A stretch of 15,560 nt of DNA. Origin: Thermoplasmata archaeon (GTDB taxonomy: Archaea > Thermoplasmatota > Thermoplasmata > Thermoplasmatales > Thermoplasmataceae). Under the pieces are notes generated by a model. The model had not been told where the DNA came from. It worked only from the letters and a program-made list of their open reading frames with translations, and searched no databases. Made by a program: the position numbers and the translations under genes. Shown here piece by piece: positions 7,172 through 14,069 of this stretch; the first letter of the stretch is position 1, and each line of letters starts with the position of its first letter. The stretch is from the NCBI GenBank assembly GCA_021833045.1, contig JAKBGP010000028.1:1-15560 (forward strand), read 5' to 3'.

Positions 7172-8236
7172 ATGGTGAATATTTTATTTACAGCCAGCAA
7201 TAGTCTGAGAAGCTATGGTGGGGGGGAAAAATGGGCGATTAAGGTTATGAATTCGCTCGTGGAACGCGGCCACGTAGTTACGGCTAAATACCTTTCATAT
7301 TTGCCAGGAGGGATTGAACGGCTGCCCGAGAAAGATTTGACTCCAAAGCTTAAATTCACCTATTATGAATATCCGTTTAAAAGGGGGAAATTTTCTCCCT
7401 TACATATGGCTCAAAAAATGGAATATTCAGGTTATGATGTCATCTATACATACACCACATTTTACCTTTTTCTAAAACAATTGCTTTCCTGGTCAGAAAA
7501 CTCAGGTGCTAAGAGAGTATTTGGACTTCACAACCCGGTTATTTCTAGGGGAACTAATCTGAATTTCCTAGAAAGAAAAACAGTTAAGTTGATCCCCCGG
7601 TTCGAAACTATTCACCTGCTTGATGAATCTCAAATATCCTTATTTTCAGACTATAAGGAAAAAATCAGGGTACTTTCAAATTCCTATATAGGTGAACTCC
7701 CAACAATAAAGAACCTGAATAAGGTAGGGCCCTTCACAATCTTGTTTATTGGACGCCATGAAACAGAGAAGGGTTTTGACATGTTGAAGGAAGTTGCAAG
7801 TAAAATTCCAGACAGAATGAATCTTGTCATTCTAGGAAGCGGATCAAGATCTGGAGAACTAAAAGAGATTGAAAGACCCAATGTTATCATAGAAGGTTTT
7901 GTTTCAGAAGAAAGGATGAATGAACTTATGAGAAATTCCCAGGTTCTCTTCTTCCCTTCTATTTCAGAGGCTTCATCTGCAGTACCTATGGAAGCATTGG
8001 CTTTTGGATTGCCAGTTATTTATCGGAATATACCATCAAATAGAATTTTGAAAAGCGCTACAGGCTGCAAAATTGCTGAAACGCCTGAAAAGGTTCTGGA
8101 ATCTATGCTCGAACTTGAAAGAGTATTTGCAGAGAGCCCAGACAACTATTTAGAGATGAAAATTCGCCTTCAAACATTATCGAAGATGAATGGAGACTAT
8201 GTTGAGAATTTTCTTAGTAAAGTCTTGCTGGCTTAG
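7172..8236 (+). CDS. Glycosyltransferase family 4 enzyme
   Basis: A 354-residue GT-B protein. The N-terminal domain opens with ILFTASNSLRSYGGGEKWA, the GGxE loop typical of GT4 acceptor domains. The C-terminal domain contains FTILFIGRHETEKGFDML, VILGSGS, IIEGFVSEERMNELM and the donor-binding E-x7-E motif in EASSAVPMEALAFGLPVI. It is expected to be a retaining, cytosolic transferase using a nucleotide sugar, with specificity unknown. ATG at 7172 is chosen for its position relative to the TATA-like box; a GTG directly after it is a trivial alternative. The GGG motif is encoded by a run of seven Gs followed by five As (7220-7231), a possible slippage site. It is convergent with the FkbM gene, separated by only 20 bases. 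Confidence 0.88.
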   Translation: MVNILFTASNSLRSYGGGEKWAIKVMNSLVERGHVVTAKYLSYLPGGIERLPEKDLTPKLKFTYYEYPFKRGKFSPLHMAQKMEYSGYDVIYTYTTFYLFLKQLLSWSENSGAKRVFGLHNPVISRGTNLNFLERKTVKLIPRFETIHLLDESQISLFSDYKEKIRVLSNSYIGELPTIKNLNKVGPFTILFIGRHETEKGFDMLKEVASKIPDRMNLVILGSGSRSGELKEIERPNVIIEGFVSEERMNELMRNSQVLFFPSISEASSAVPMEALAFGLPVIYRNIPSNRILKSATGCKIAETPEKVLESMLELERVFAESPDNYLEMKIRLQTLSKMNGDYVENFLSKVLLA

Positions 8237-8256
8237 GGCAAAAGAAGATGAATTCT

Positions 8257-9150
8257 TCACCTCAAAGGTTCTAAAAAGAGATTCTGATTGAAACCATTTA
8301 AAACAGAGAAATGATCTTTTTTCGCCAATTTATACCCAAGTCCTTTCAGCACACCTACTGCACCTTTGTGAAGACTTCTTGAATGAACCTCGATTATAAT
8401 TCTGGGCATATTCTCTTCTATGGTTCTTAAACCCCCCTTTAGAACTTTTAACTCAAATCCTTCAACATCTATTTTCAATATATCACAACTAATTCTATAA
8501 CTGTCAAGAGTATTGAATTGGAATAATTGAGAAAGTGCCCCATTATCATTGGTGGATAACATTTCACCATTGTAATGCAATAATTTAGATTCTTTGTGGT
8601 CAGAAAGACCAACTGGGTATAATGTTACATTATTGATGTTATTGACTTCAATAAGCTCCTTAATTGCTCTTAGATTGCTTTCTAACGGCTCAAACGCATA
8701 CACTTCCTTTGCCCCATATACTTTTGAACACAAAACAGAATAATCACCATATTGGGCCCCTACATCTATTACTGTAGAACTTCTGTCGGGAATGAATCCC
8801 TCTTCTTCATACATTAATTCGCCGTATATCTCTCCATAACCACTTACAGGCAAATGTTCTGGTAATTTTATGCCTAGTCTCTTCGCCCCTATGTTTCCTC
8901 TTTCCTGCCATTCACTGAACATTTGCTTTCTAGTTTGTTTTCTAATCTGCTTAATAAGGAATTCTGGAACAGTAAAGCCTTGCTGTCTGGAGTACCTAAA
9001 TTGCCTAATCTTATGGTAAAGAAGCGCCCTGTTGGGCCCAACCAAAGTTGGTGACTGGATAAAGTCGTATTTATCTGGAAATGTGGCATGGATCACTGTA
9101 TCATCTAAATCATCGTCGACCTCAATTTCCAAATTGGAAACATCAACCAT
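8257..9150 (-). CDS. FkbM-family SAM-dependent methyltransferase
   Basis: This 297-residue protein carries the SAM-binding motif VIDVGAQYGDYS (127-138), FEP (153-155) as the second acidic strand end, and ILKIDVEGFELKVLKGG (224-240). The last is the signature of FkbM methyltransferases, which commonly O-methylate sugars in surface polysaccharides and other metabolites. The N-terminal 110 residues, including a basic helical stretch near 64-76 (KQIRKQTRKQ), lie outside the catalytic domain and are not recognised. Likely role: O-methylation of a sugar in the glycan made by this locus. ATG at 9150 is preceded by TTAAAT 23-28 bases upstream and no ribosome site, so it is probably leaderless. By eye the gene is more AT-rich than the flanking PAC2 and zinc-ribbon genes. 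Confidence 0.87.
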   Translation of the reverse strand: MVDVSNLEIEVDDDLDDTVIHATFPDKYDFIQSPTLVGPNRALLYHKIRQFRYSRQQGFTVPEFLIKQIRKQTRKQMFSEWQERGNIGAKRLGIKLPEHLPVSGYGEIYGELMYEEEGFIPDRSSTVIDVGAQYGDYSVLCSKVYGAKEVYAFEPLESNLRAIKELIEVNNINNVTLYPVGLSDHKESKLLHYNGEMLSTNDNGALSQLFQFNTLDSYRISCDILKIDVEGFELKVLKGGLRTIEENMPRIIIEVHSRSLHKGAVGVLKGLGYKLAKKDHFSVLNGFNQNLFLEPLR

Positions 9151-9172
9151 TAAAATTTGATAATTTCGTGAG

Positions 9173-9178
9173 ATTTAA
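9173..9178 (-). promoter_or_regulatory. TATA box for the FkbM gene
   Basis: TTAAAT on the minus strand lies 23-28 bases before the ATG at 9150, with no Shine-Dalgarno between. Confidence 0.55.
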
Positions 9179-9229
9179 GTTTTTTCAAAGTAAATTTTGC
9201 GAAATCAAAGTTGAATATCCGGATTAAAT

Positions 9230-9249
9230 AAAAAAAACTCTTTCGAGTT
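9230..9249 (-). terminator. Stem-loop plus T8, intrinsic-terminator-like, minus strand
   Basis: Read on the minus strand, AACTC-GAAA-GAGTT (9249 to 9236) is a 5-bp stem closed by a GNRA-type GAAA loop. A T run overlaps and follows it down to 9230. It sits upstream of the FkbM promoter and not downstream of any minus-strand gene, so it may block antisense transcription entering from the gene at 9392. Confidence 0.35.
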
Positions 9250-9363
9250 AAGACAAACTGAAAACTAATAAATGCTAAAATAACATTGAATTAAACTAAC
9301 TCTACAAAACATTATTAATTTTGTTCACTGATTCCTAAGTAAGAAAAGTTGGTCAATTCCACA

Positions 9364-9373
9364 TTAAACTTAA
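9364..9373 (+). promoter_or_regulatory. TATA box for the GT4 gene at 9392
   Basis: TTAAACTTAA lies 19-28 bases before the ATG. A GGAG at 9375-9378 is too far from the start to act as a normal ribosome site, so a leaderless message is likely. Confidence 0.5.
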
Positions 9374-9391
9374 TGGAGAAATCAGTTCGAA

Positions 9392-10429
9392 ATGGATAAT
9401 TTGGTGATACTTGGATCAGGGAGGGAAAACAGCAGCCTGGACTCATATTCATATGAGTTCAGTGAGGCCAGCGGTTTCTATCGAATTATGCTGTTATTGG
9501 ACAGGAATCAGTTAAATTCTAATTATCGAGGAAATCCTGCCGTTTACAAGGGGAAGTTTCCCAAATATGCTGGAGCTGGCTGGGCGTACAATATAAAGTT
9601 TGGGAGACATATATTCAAGGACCTGGAAAAACTGGTTGGAAATTCTGTAATTCACTACACTACATTTGGGCTCCCCATTTTAAGTTCCAACCCCCGGGAT
9701 ATAGTCACAATCCACGATTTATTTTTCCTTAATGAAAACGATGAGTCGTACAGGAAAAATTTTAACGTATCTAAGAAGTTTGTTGAAAGATTCAAAAAAT
9801 TCAACAATATCGTAGCCCCATCATATTATGTTAAGAAAGAACTTGAAAATTTTGGATTCAATGGGGACATCTCAGTGATTTATATTCCTGTTCCTGATGA
9901 AATTCAACATTTGAAAGATAAGGCGGGATTAAGAAAAAAATTAAATCTTCCAGAAAATAAAAAGCTTGTTTTATCCGTATCGAGCAACCTTAAAAGAAAG
10001 AACTTACCGGTAATAGAGAAAACAATGGAGTTATTGGGGAATGACTTTAGATTAGTGAGAGTAGGCCCCCCAATCAGGGACAGCATTAATTTTAATTCCC
10101 TTAGCAGCGAAGAGCTCTCAGAGGTCTATAACGCATGCGATGTTTTGTTATTTCCCACTTTAATGGAGGGATTTGGAAAGCCCGTGATTGAAGCATTCAA
10201 AGCCGGAACTCCCGTGGTTGCATCGAATATCGAAGTCATGGAGGAAGTGGCAGGAGATGCAGCTTTACTGGTTAATCCAGATGCCCGTAGTTGTGCAAGA
10301 GGAATAAAGGATGTTCTGGACGATTACGAATTTTTTATTAAGAAAGGATTTGAAAGAGCAGAATTCTACTCAAAAGAGAAATTCAGAAATAATGTCAGGC
10401 AGTATTACGGTGCTGTATTAAAAAAATGA
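9392..10429 (+). CDS. Glycosyltransferase family 4 enzyme (mannosyltransferase-like)
   Basis: This 345-residue GT-B protein has HYTTFGLPILSSNPRDIVTIHDLFFL (about residues 88-113), the histidine-rich N-terminal segment common in GT4 mannosyl-type enzymes, and NIVAPSYYVKKEL (139-151). The C-terminal domain begins near 190 (KLVLSVSSNLKRKNL). It carries VLLFPTLMEGFGKPVIEAFK with E259 and E267 as the donor-binding pair, then GTPVVASN and AALLVNP. It is expected to be a cytosolic retaining transferase acting in glycan assembly; the sugar is not decided by sequence. Start ATG 9392 fits the TATA box 19-28 bases upstream. It is convergent with the GT2 gene, 73 bases away, in a gap where I see no distinct signal. 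Confidence 0.9.
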   Translation: MDNLVILGSGRENSSLDSYSYEFSEASGFYRIMLLLDRNQLNSNYRGNPAVYKGKFPKYAGAGWAYNIKFGRHIFKDLEKLVGNSVIHYTTFGLPILSSNPRDIVTIHDLFFLNENDESYRKNFNVSKKFVERFKKFNNIVAPSYYVKKELENFGFNGDISVIYIPVPDEIQHLKDKAGLRKKLNLPENKKLVLSVSSNLKRKNLPVIEKTMELLGNDFRLVRVGPPIRDSINFNSLSSEELSEVYNACDVLLFPTLMEGFGKPVIEAFKAGTPVVASNIEVMEEVAGDAALLVNPDARSCARGIKDVLDDYEFFIKKGFERAEFYSKEKFRNNVRQYYGAVLKK

Positions 10430-10502
10430 ACGTGTTTTATGATTCAGTTAAAAACTATCGGATAGATCCTAGATTAGACTCACTTTTCTGATACCCTGAA
10501 GG

Positions 10503-11492
10503 TCAACTTGCGTTCTTCGTACTGAACAAGTAAAAAAACTTCAGGGAAATTGGTCCCGCTACAAACTTGAAAAAACCAAAGGCAATCCAAATCATATAAT
10601 AACTTACAAATACATAGTTCAGAGTGGGTATATATTGAATGACTGACTGGTAGTCATGTTTTCGACCTGCATCTGGCATCAAAATTTGGCTCATGAAATA
10701 ATTGTGCATTAAGTATGCATTCACAAAGGGCTCCAACTCACGGCGCCTAATCATATTCTTTGAAAGATTGACAATTTCCGCAGAGCGCTTATAAAACAAT
10801 ACTTTTGACTCGATGTATTTGTCAAAAGCAATTTTGTAATTTGTGGTGCTTGTATGAATTCTGTATTTTGTTAACCTGTCAGGTATTAACAACATCAAAC
10901 CTTCAAAATTGAGTGCACATAGGAAAAGGAATGGGTCCACGCTTTGATAAACTTGGTCGATCAAATTCAAATTTCGCTTCAGCACTTCAATCTTGAATGC
11001 CATGCAACTGGAATACCAGTTTGCCCTATAACGGAAAAATTTTGAAATATTAGCCCTGTTCACTTTGTTTGTGTCAAGAACAATGTCTTGTTTTGGAGTA
11101 GCTTCCCGTAGACCCTTAAGATATTTTCCGTCTTCTCCAATTCTGTGGATAGAATTGTGGATGAAAGAGATCTGTTCATTTGCTCTAAACTTATCAACAA
11201 CCATCTTTATTTTATTTTCTTCGAATTCATCATCATCATCCATCAAGAAGATGTAATCCCCAGTCGCAGCGGTAATACCCGCAGATAATTTCTTACCATG
11301 TGCCTTTTCATCCACTACAAAGCTCTTGTCAGCATTCTCAGAGAGAAAGGCGTCGATTTCCTCATCGCTGAACCCTTTAACAACAATAATTTCTATGTTT
11401 TCTCGACCGATAGATTGTCGTGATAGAGAATTTACTGCTCTTATAATATAATCTGTCCGCTTATATGTATATACAATAACAGTTGCAATCAT
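10503..11492 (-). CDS. Family 2 glycosyltransferase with C-terminal membrane-associated segment
   Basis: A 329-residue GT-A protein of the GT2 type. ATVIVYTYKRTDYIIRAVNS (residues 3-22) forms the nucleotide-binding strand and helix. IEIIVVKG is followed by the metal-binding acidic run DDDD (85-88) in YIFLMDDDDEF. The remaining 240 residues include LTKYRIHTSTTNYK, a common GT2 feature. Near residues 285-322 is a hydrophobic aromatic stretch (YVFVSYYMIWIAFGFF, then KFFYLF) that may anchor the enzyme to the membrane. It probably adds a sugar to a lipid-linked glycan. ATG at 11492 has a TTTATCAT box 22-29 bases upstream and no ribosome site. It is transcribed divergently from the isomerase gene. 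Confidence 0.88.
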   Translation of the reverse strand: MIATVIVYTYKRTDYIIRAVNSLSRQSIGRENIEIIVVKGFSDEEIDAFLSENADKSFVVDEKAHGKKLSAGITAATGDYIFLMDDDDEFEENKIKMVVDKFRANEQISFIHNSIHRIGEDGKYLKGLREATPKQDIVLDTNKVNRANISKFFRYRANWYSSCMAFKIEVLKRNLNLIDQVYQSVDPFLFLCALNFEGLMLLIPDRLTKYRIHTSTTNYKIAFDKYIESKVLFYKRSAEIVNLSKNMIRRRELEPFVNAYLMHNYFMSQILMPDAGRKHDYQSVIQYIPTLNYVFVSYYMIWIAFGFFKFVAGPISLKFFYLFSTKNAS

Positions 11493-11513
11493 TGAATTCT
11501 ATTCCGTCGTCTT

Positions 11514-11521
11514 ATGATAAA
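11514..11521 (-). promoter_or_regulatory. TATA box for the GT2 gene
   Basis: TTTATCAT on the minus strand lies 22-29 bases before the ATG at 11492. It is one half of a compact 76-base divergent promoter region. Confidence 0.5.
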
Positions 11522-11540
11522 TTGCATAATGAAAACAGCA

Positions 11541-11546
11541 TTTATT
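11541..11546 (+). promoter_or_regulatory. TATA box for the phosphoheptose isomerase gene
   Basis: TTTATT lies 23-28 bases before the ATG at 11569 and supports that start over the internal ATG at 11647. Confidence 0.45.
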
Positions 11547-11568
11547 CTTTTGGTATTATTGGTTAGCA

Positions 11569-12213
11569 ATGATATCATTAATTGTAAATAAAGAAATTTT
11601 CAGCTTCTCAAACTTAATAAAACAAACAGGCAATACCTATGAGAATATGATAACTCTTGATGAGTATATTGAACAAGGACTTCGAGCGAGAAAATCTGTG
11701 GATTTGGAAAAAATTCAGAAATTTTCCATACTTCTGCACGATAGACTTTCGAGTGGTGGTAAATTAATTGCCTTCGGGAATGGCGGATCTGCAGCCGATG
11801 CTCAGCATTTTGTCGGTGAGCTGGATGGCCATTTTACGGTTGAAAGGGCAGCTCTGCCCGCTGTTGCTATCTCCACAAACACATCTTCATTGACAGCAAT
11901 AGGGAATGACTATTCTTATGAAGATATCTTTTCGAGGCCCGTATCTGCGCTGGCTACAGAAAGGGACATAGTTGTTGGCATAAGCACATCTGGAAATTCA
12001 GCCAATGTTGTCAAGGCAATGCAGGCTGCAAAAGGAAAAGGTGCTTATACAGTCGCGCTTACTGGCAAAAGCGGAGGAAAGCTCAGGAATATCGTTGATG
12101 ACTTGTTTGCAGTCGAATCAGACTTTACTCCCATAATACAGGAAGTGCACATCTCTATAATCCATATGATCTGCCTTGAACTGGACCGGGTGATGGTCGC
12201 ACCGTCAAAGTAG
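11569..12213 (+). CDS. gmhA: Sedoheptulose-7-phosphate isomerase (GmhA-like SIS-domain protein)
   Basis: This 214-residue protein is a single SIS domain closely matching the GmhA pattern: FGNGGSAADAQHFVGEL (69-85), STNTSSLTAIGNDY (102-115), GISTSGNSANVV (137-148), ALTGKSGGKL (163-172) and IIQEVHISIIH (189-199). E84 and H194 fall on the catalytic Glu and His of bacterial GmhA. The reaction is sedoheptulose 7-phosphate to glycero-manno-heptose 7-phosphate, the first step of nucleotide-activated heptose synthesis. The first 26 residues exceed the usual GmhA N-terminus, so ATG at 11647 is an alternative start. ATG 11569 has a well-placed TATA box. No heptose kinase or phosphatase is in the window; the nucleotidyltransferase at 3005 could be a later step. 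Confidence 0.87.
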   Translation: MISLIVNKEIFSFSNLIKQTGNTYENMITLDEYIEQGLRARKSVDLEKIQKFSILLHDRLSSGGKLIAFGNGGSAADAQHFVGELDGHFTVERAALPAVAISTNTSSLTAIGNDYSYEDIFSRPVSALATERDIVVGISTSGNSANVVKAMQAAKGKGAYTVALTGKSGGKLRNIVDDLFAVESDFTPIIQEVHISIIHMICLELDRVMVAPSK

Positions 12214-12268
12214 GTTATCCTTTGGTCCTTGTACCATTCCAATCATATTGATAGATCAAAAGTGCTCA

Positions 12269-12277
12269 ATTATAAAT
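12269..12277 (+). promoter_or_regulatory. Relic TATA box of the decayed SppA gene
   Basis: ATTATAAAT lies 20-28 bases before GTC at 12297, the codon where the ancestral start is inferred. The spacing matches the live leaderless promoters of this window. Confidence 0.35.
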
Positions 12278-12296
12278 TCTCATTTTTGCTGATTAC

Positions 12297-13042
12297 GTCA
12301 TAGCAATAGCTCGAGTGGAACTTCTGGCAACATAAGCTCGCGAACTGCAAGGCAACTTGAGGAAATGGTCTCGTATATTGGTTCAAGCAGAAAATATAAG
12401 GCGTTATTTCTCGTAGTGAATTCAGGCGGCAGGGATGCAAATTTCTCAGAAATGTTAATGGGAGACACCATTAGGTTTAAAGGTAAGACCCCAATATTTT
12501 CAATGATACGTGGAACAGGCAATTCGTGGACATACTGGATCGCAAGCGCATCAACAAAAATCTACGCCATGAAACCTCCATTCTCGGTTCGATGTGTGTG
12601 ATAGGAATAGAACCAAACGTAAACCAGCTGATGAATAAATTAGGAATTAAAAGTAAAGTTCTCAAAGTATGTGGATACAAGGGCATGTTAAATCCATTCA
12701 CTGAAAGCAGTGCTGCTGCGAAAGATAAGTATCTGGCAATCCTGGAACATTCCTATACTGTGTTCAAGAATAAAATAAATAAGAATCGCCAACTTTCCGC
12801 AGAAGTTGCTGAAAAGGTTTAAACTGGAGAAATATTTCAGCCGCACAGGCCCTTGAACTTGGCCTCATTGATAAAATAACCACCAAAGATGATGCGAAAA
12901 ATGATTTGGTGAAGTTGTAAGACCTCAAAAGGAAAATAAGAGAAGTCACCCCAAGGAAGTCATTCATGGAAAGGCTTGTATCATCTAGTATGGCCTACTC
13001 CTTTCTATTCAAACTGTTCAAACCATTGGAAAAATTGCCCTA
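12297..13042 (+). pseudogene. Decayed SppA-like signal peptide peptidase (S49 family)
   Basis: Reading through three frames gives a continuous S49 protein of about 245 residues. IAIARVE (from 12300) is followed, after a shift near 12317-12320, by ARQLEEMV, KALFLVVNSGG, IFSMIRGTGNSWTYWIASAS and KIYAMKP. After a second shift near 12570 come SILGSMCVIGIEPN, GYKGMLNPFTESS and LSAEVAEKV. A TAA at 12820 interrupts a codon, and a third shift near 12835 leads into SAAQALELGLIDKI. A TAA at 12918 again interrupts before DLKRKIREV and the final TAA at 13042. The catalytic Ser and Lys positions (NSW, GYK) are still visible. The family's NSPGG is reduced to NSGG, SGG to SWT and GSIGV to GSMCV. The start codon seems to be GTC. 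The intact ancestor would have been a membrane-associated serine protease. Its boundaries are approximate. Confidence 0.87.
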
Positions 13043-13084
13043 ATTAAAAGTGTAGAGTCAACAATAGAGCATCGAATGTCCCTT

Positions 13085-13825
13085 TTACCCATACATGGAT
13101 TCACCTGGAGCCTTATCACTTTTTGAGTAGGTTTTCTTGTACTGGCTCATAAGTTCCTTGAGCTGATTATGGAAGTCCTTCACGCTTTCTTCAAGAATTG
13201 CAGTGTCTATCTTAAACCCAAAAGCATCATTGACATTTTCGATAAGGGCAAGTACTGAACCAGGATCTGCAATATTTGCAGAGGCAGGCGTAAGGAAAGT
13301 GATCGCAGGGATCTTATGCGCCAGAGCCTCATTCATCAAAGCTCCGCCCATTCCAGTGATAAGGGCTGAATGAGCAGGCTCAAGTCCTTTGCTTGTAAAT
13401 GTTTTCAACAAGTCTTCGTTCGCTATGCAGTATACTTTGTGCTCGCTTACTATCTGCTGAACGGGAGATCCTTCTAGAATAATCAAGTTTTTCGGTTTAG
13501 ATTCCGAAAACCATGATGTAAGGGCTCCCGATATCTCATAAAGCCCCTCGTCATCGATTGGAACTTCGCAGATCGCAACCATCAGATTTCCTGACTTGTT
13601 TGAATATATCCTGAATGGAGTCCTGAGCTTTTTTCCAATAAACACTGCAATCGGAGGTATATGTGGTGATTTCACATGTGCGACCTGATGCATCTGAAAC
13701 CTTTCAATAATGTAGCTTGCAGCAATAAATCCGGTAAGGGTGCTACCAACAAAACCCCCTATGATTACTGGATTATGAAACTCCACATGATCGATATCTA
13801 CAACCTTTGTTTCGAAAATTTCCAT
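13085..13825 (-). CDS. PAC2-family proteasome assembly chaperone/activator homologue
   Basis: This 246-residue protein matches the archaeal PAC2 (PF09754) family. NPVIIGGFVGSTLTGFIAA is near the N-terminus, followed by HIPPIAVFIGKKLRTPFRIY, KNLIILEGSPV (112-122), ALITGMGGALMNEAL (154-168) and IPAITFLTPASANIADPGS (172-190). A charged helical tail near 212-230 ends in a flexible C-terminus with the last three residues M-Y-G. Hydrophobic-Tyr-any residue is the HbYX motif, by which proteasome activators and the archaeal PbaB-type chaperones dock into the 20S alpha ring. It probably acts in the cytosol in proteasome assembly or activation. ATG at 13825 is preceded by a TTATAG box at 13856-13861. 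It is divergent from the GntR gene, and the glycan locus does not explain its presence. Confidence 0.85.
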   Translation of the reverse strand: MEIFETKVVDIDHVEFHNPVIIGGFVGSTLTGFIAASYIIERFQMHQVAHVKSPHIPPIAVFIGKKLRTPFRIYSNKSGNLMVAICEVPIDDEGLYEISGALTSWFSESKPKNLIILEGSPVQQIVSEHKVYCIANEDLLKTFTSKGLEPAHSALITGMGGALMNEALAHKIPAITFLTPASANIADPGSVLALIENVNDAFGFKIDTAILEESVKDFHNQLKELMSQYKKTYSKSDKAPGESMYG

Positions 13826-13855
13826 TTATATCAAAGACAATCAATATCCAGAGAA

Positions 13856-13861
13856 CTATAA
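13856..13861 (-). promoter_or_regulatory. Candidate TATA box for the PAC2 gene
   Basis: TTATAG on the minus strand lies 31-36 bases before the ATG, implying a leader of only a few bases. Confidence 0.4.
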
Positions 13862-13878
13862 GCATTGTCCTTAATTAC

Positions 13879-13944
13879 AAAGAACAATTTCCACTGTTCA
13901 TTAAAAGAAAATTTTAACACTGAAATTTTAGGTCATTGTTCTTT
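13879..13944. repeat. Inverted GAACA/TGTTC half-sites in the PAC2-GntR divergent promoter
   Basis: AAAGAACAAT (13879-13888) and ATTGTTCTTT (13935-13944) are perfect 10-base inverted arms 46 bases apart. A third half-site, TGTTC, lies at 13895-13899 and forms a closer pair with GAACA at 13882-13886. This is a candidate operator, possibly for the adjacent GntR regulator. Confidence 0.45.
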
Positions 13945-14040
13945 CTTCTCGGACTATTTACGCTGAATGTCGGAAATATAATCATTCAATCATTATTGTT
14001 GTTGTATCTTTTTGAACTGTGATTGCTGAATAAAATGTTT

Positions 14041-14047
14041 TTTAAAA
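14041..14047 (+). promoter_or_regulatory. TATA box for the GntR regulator gene
   Basis: TTTAAAA lies 23-29 bases before the ATG at 14070, with no Shine-Dalgarno between. Confidence 0.55.
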
Positions 14048-14069
14048 GGATAGCATTCCTTAGTATTCG

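Noticed and set aside
8244..8258. GAAGA/TCTTC inverted repeat between convergent genes as a bidirectional terminator
   Set aside because: The stem is only 5 bp, AT-rich, overlaps the FkbM stop codon and has no T run on either side; too weak to call.
12365..12601. 78-residue open frame starting MVSYIG
   Set aside because: It is the N-terminal piece of the same SppA pseudogene. Family sequence (ARQLEE) continues upstream of its ATG, so it is a fragment.
12526..12822. 98-residue open frame that could be taken for a stand-alone gene
   Set aside because: From about 12570 it is the middle piece of the SppA pseudogene; its first 15 codons are a wrong-frame reading of the IASAS-KIYA segment, so its ATG is not a real start.
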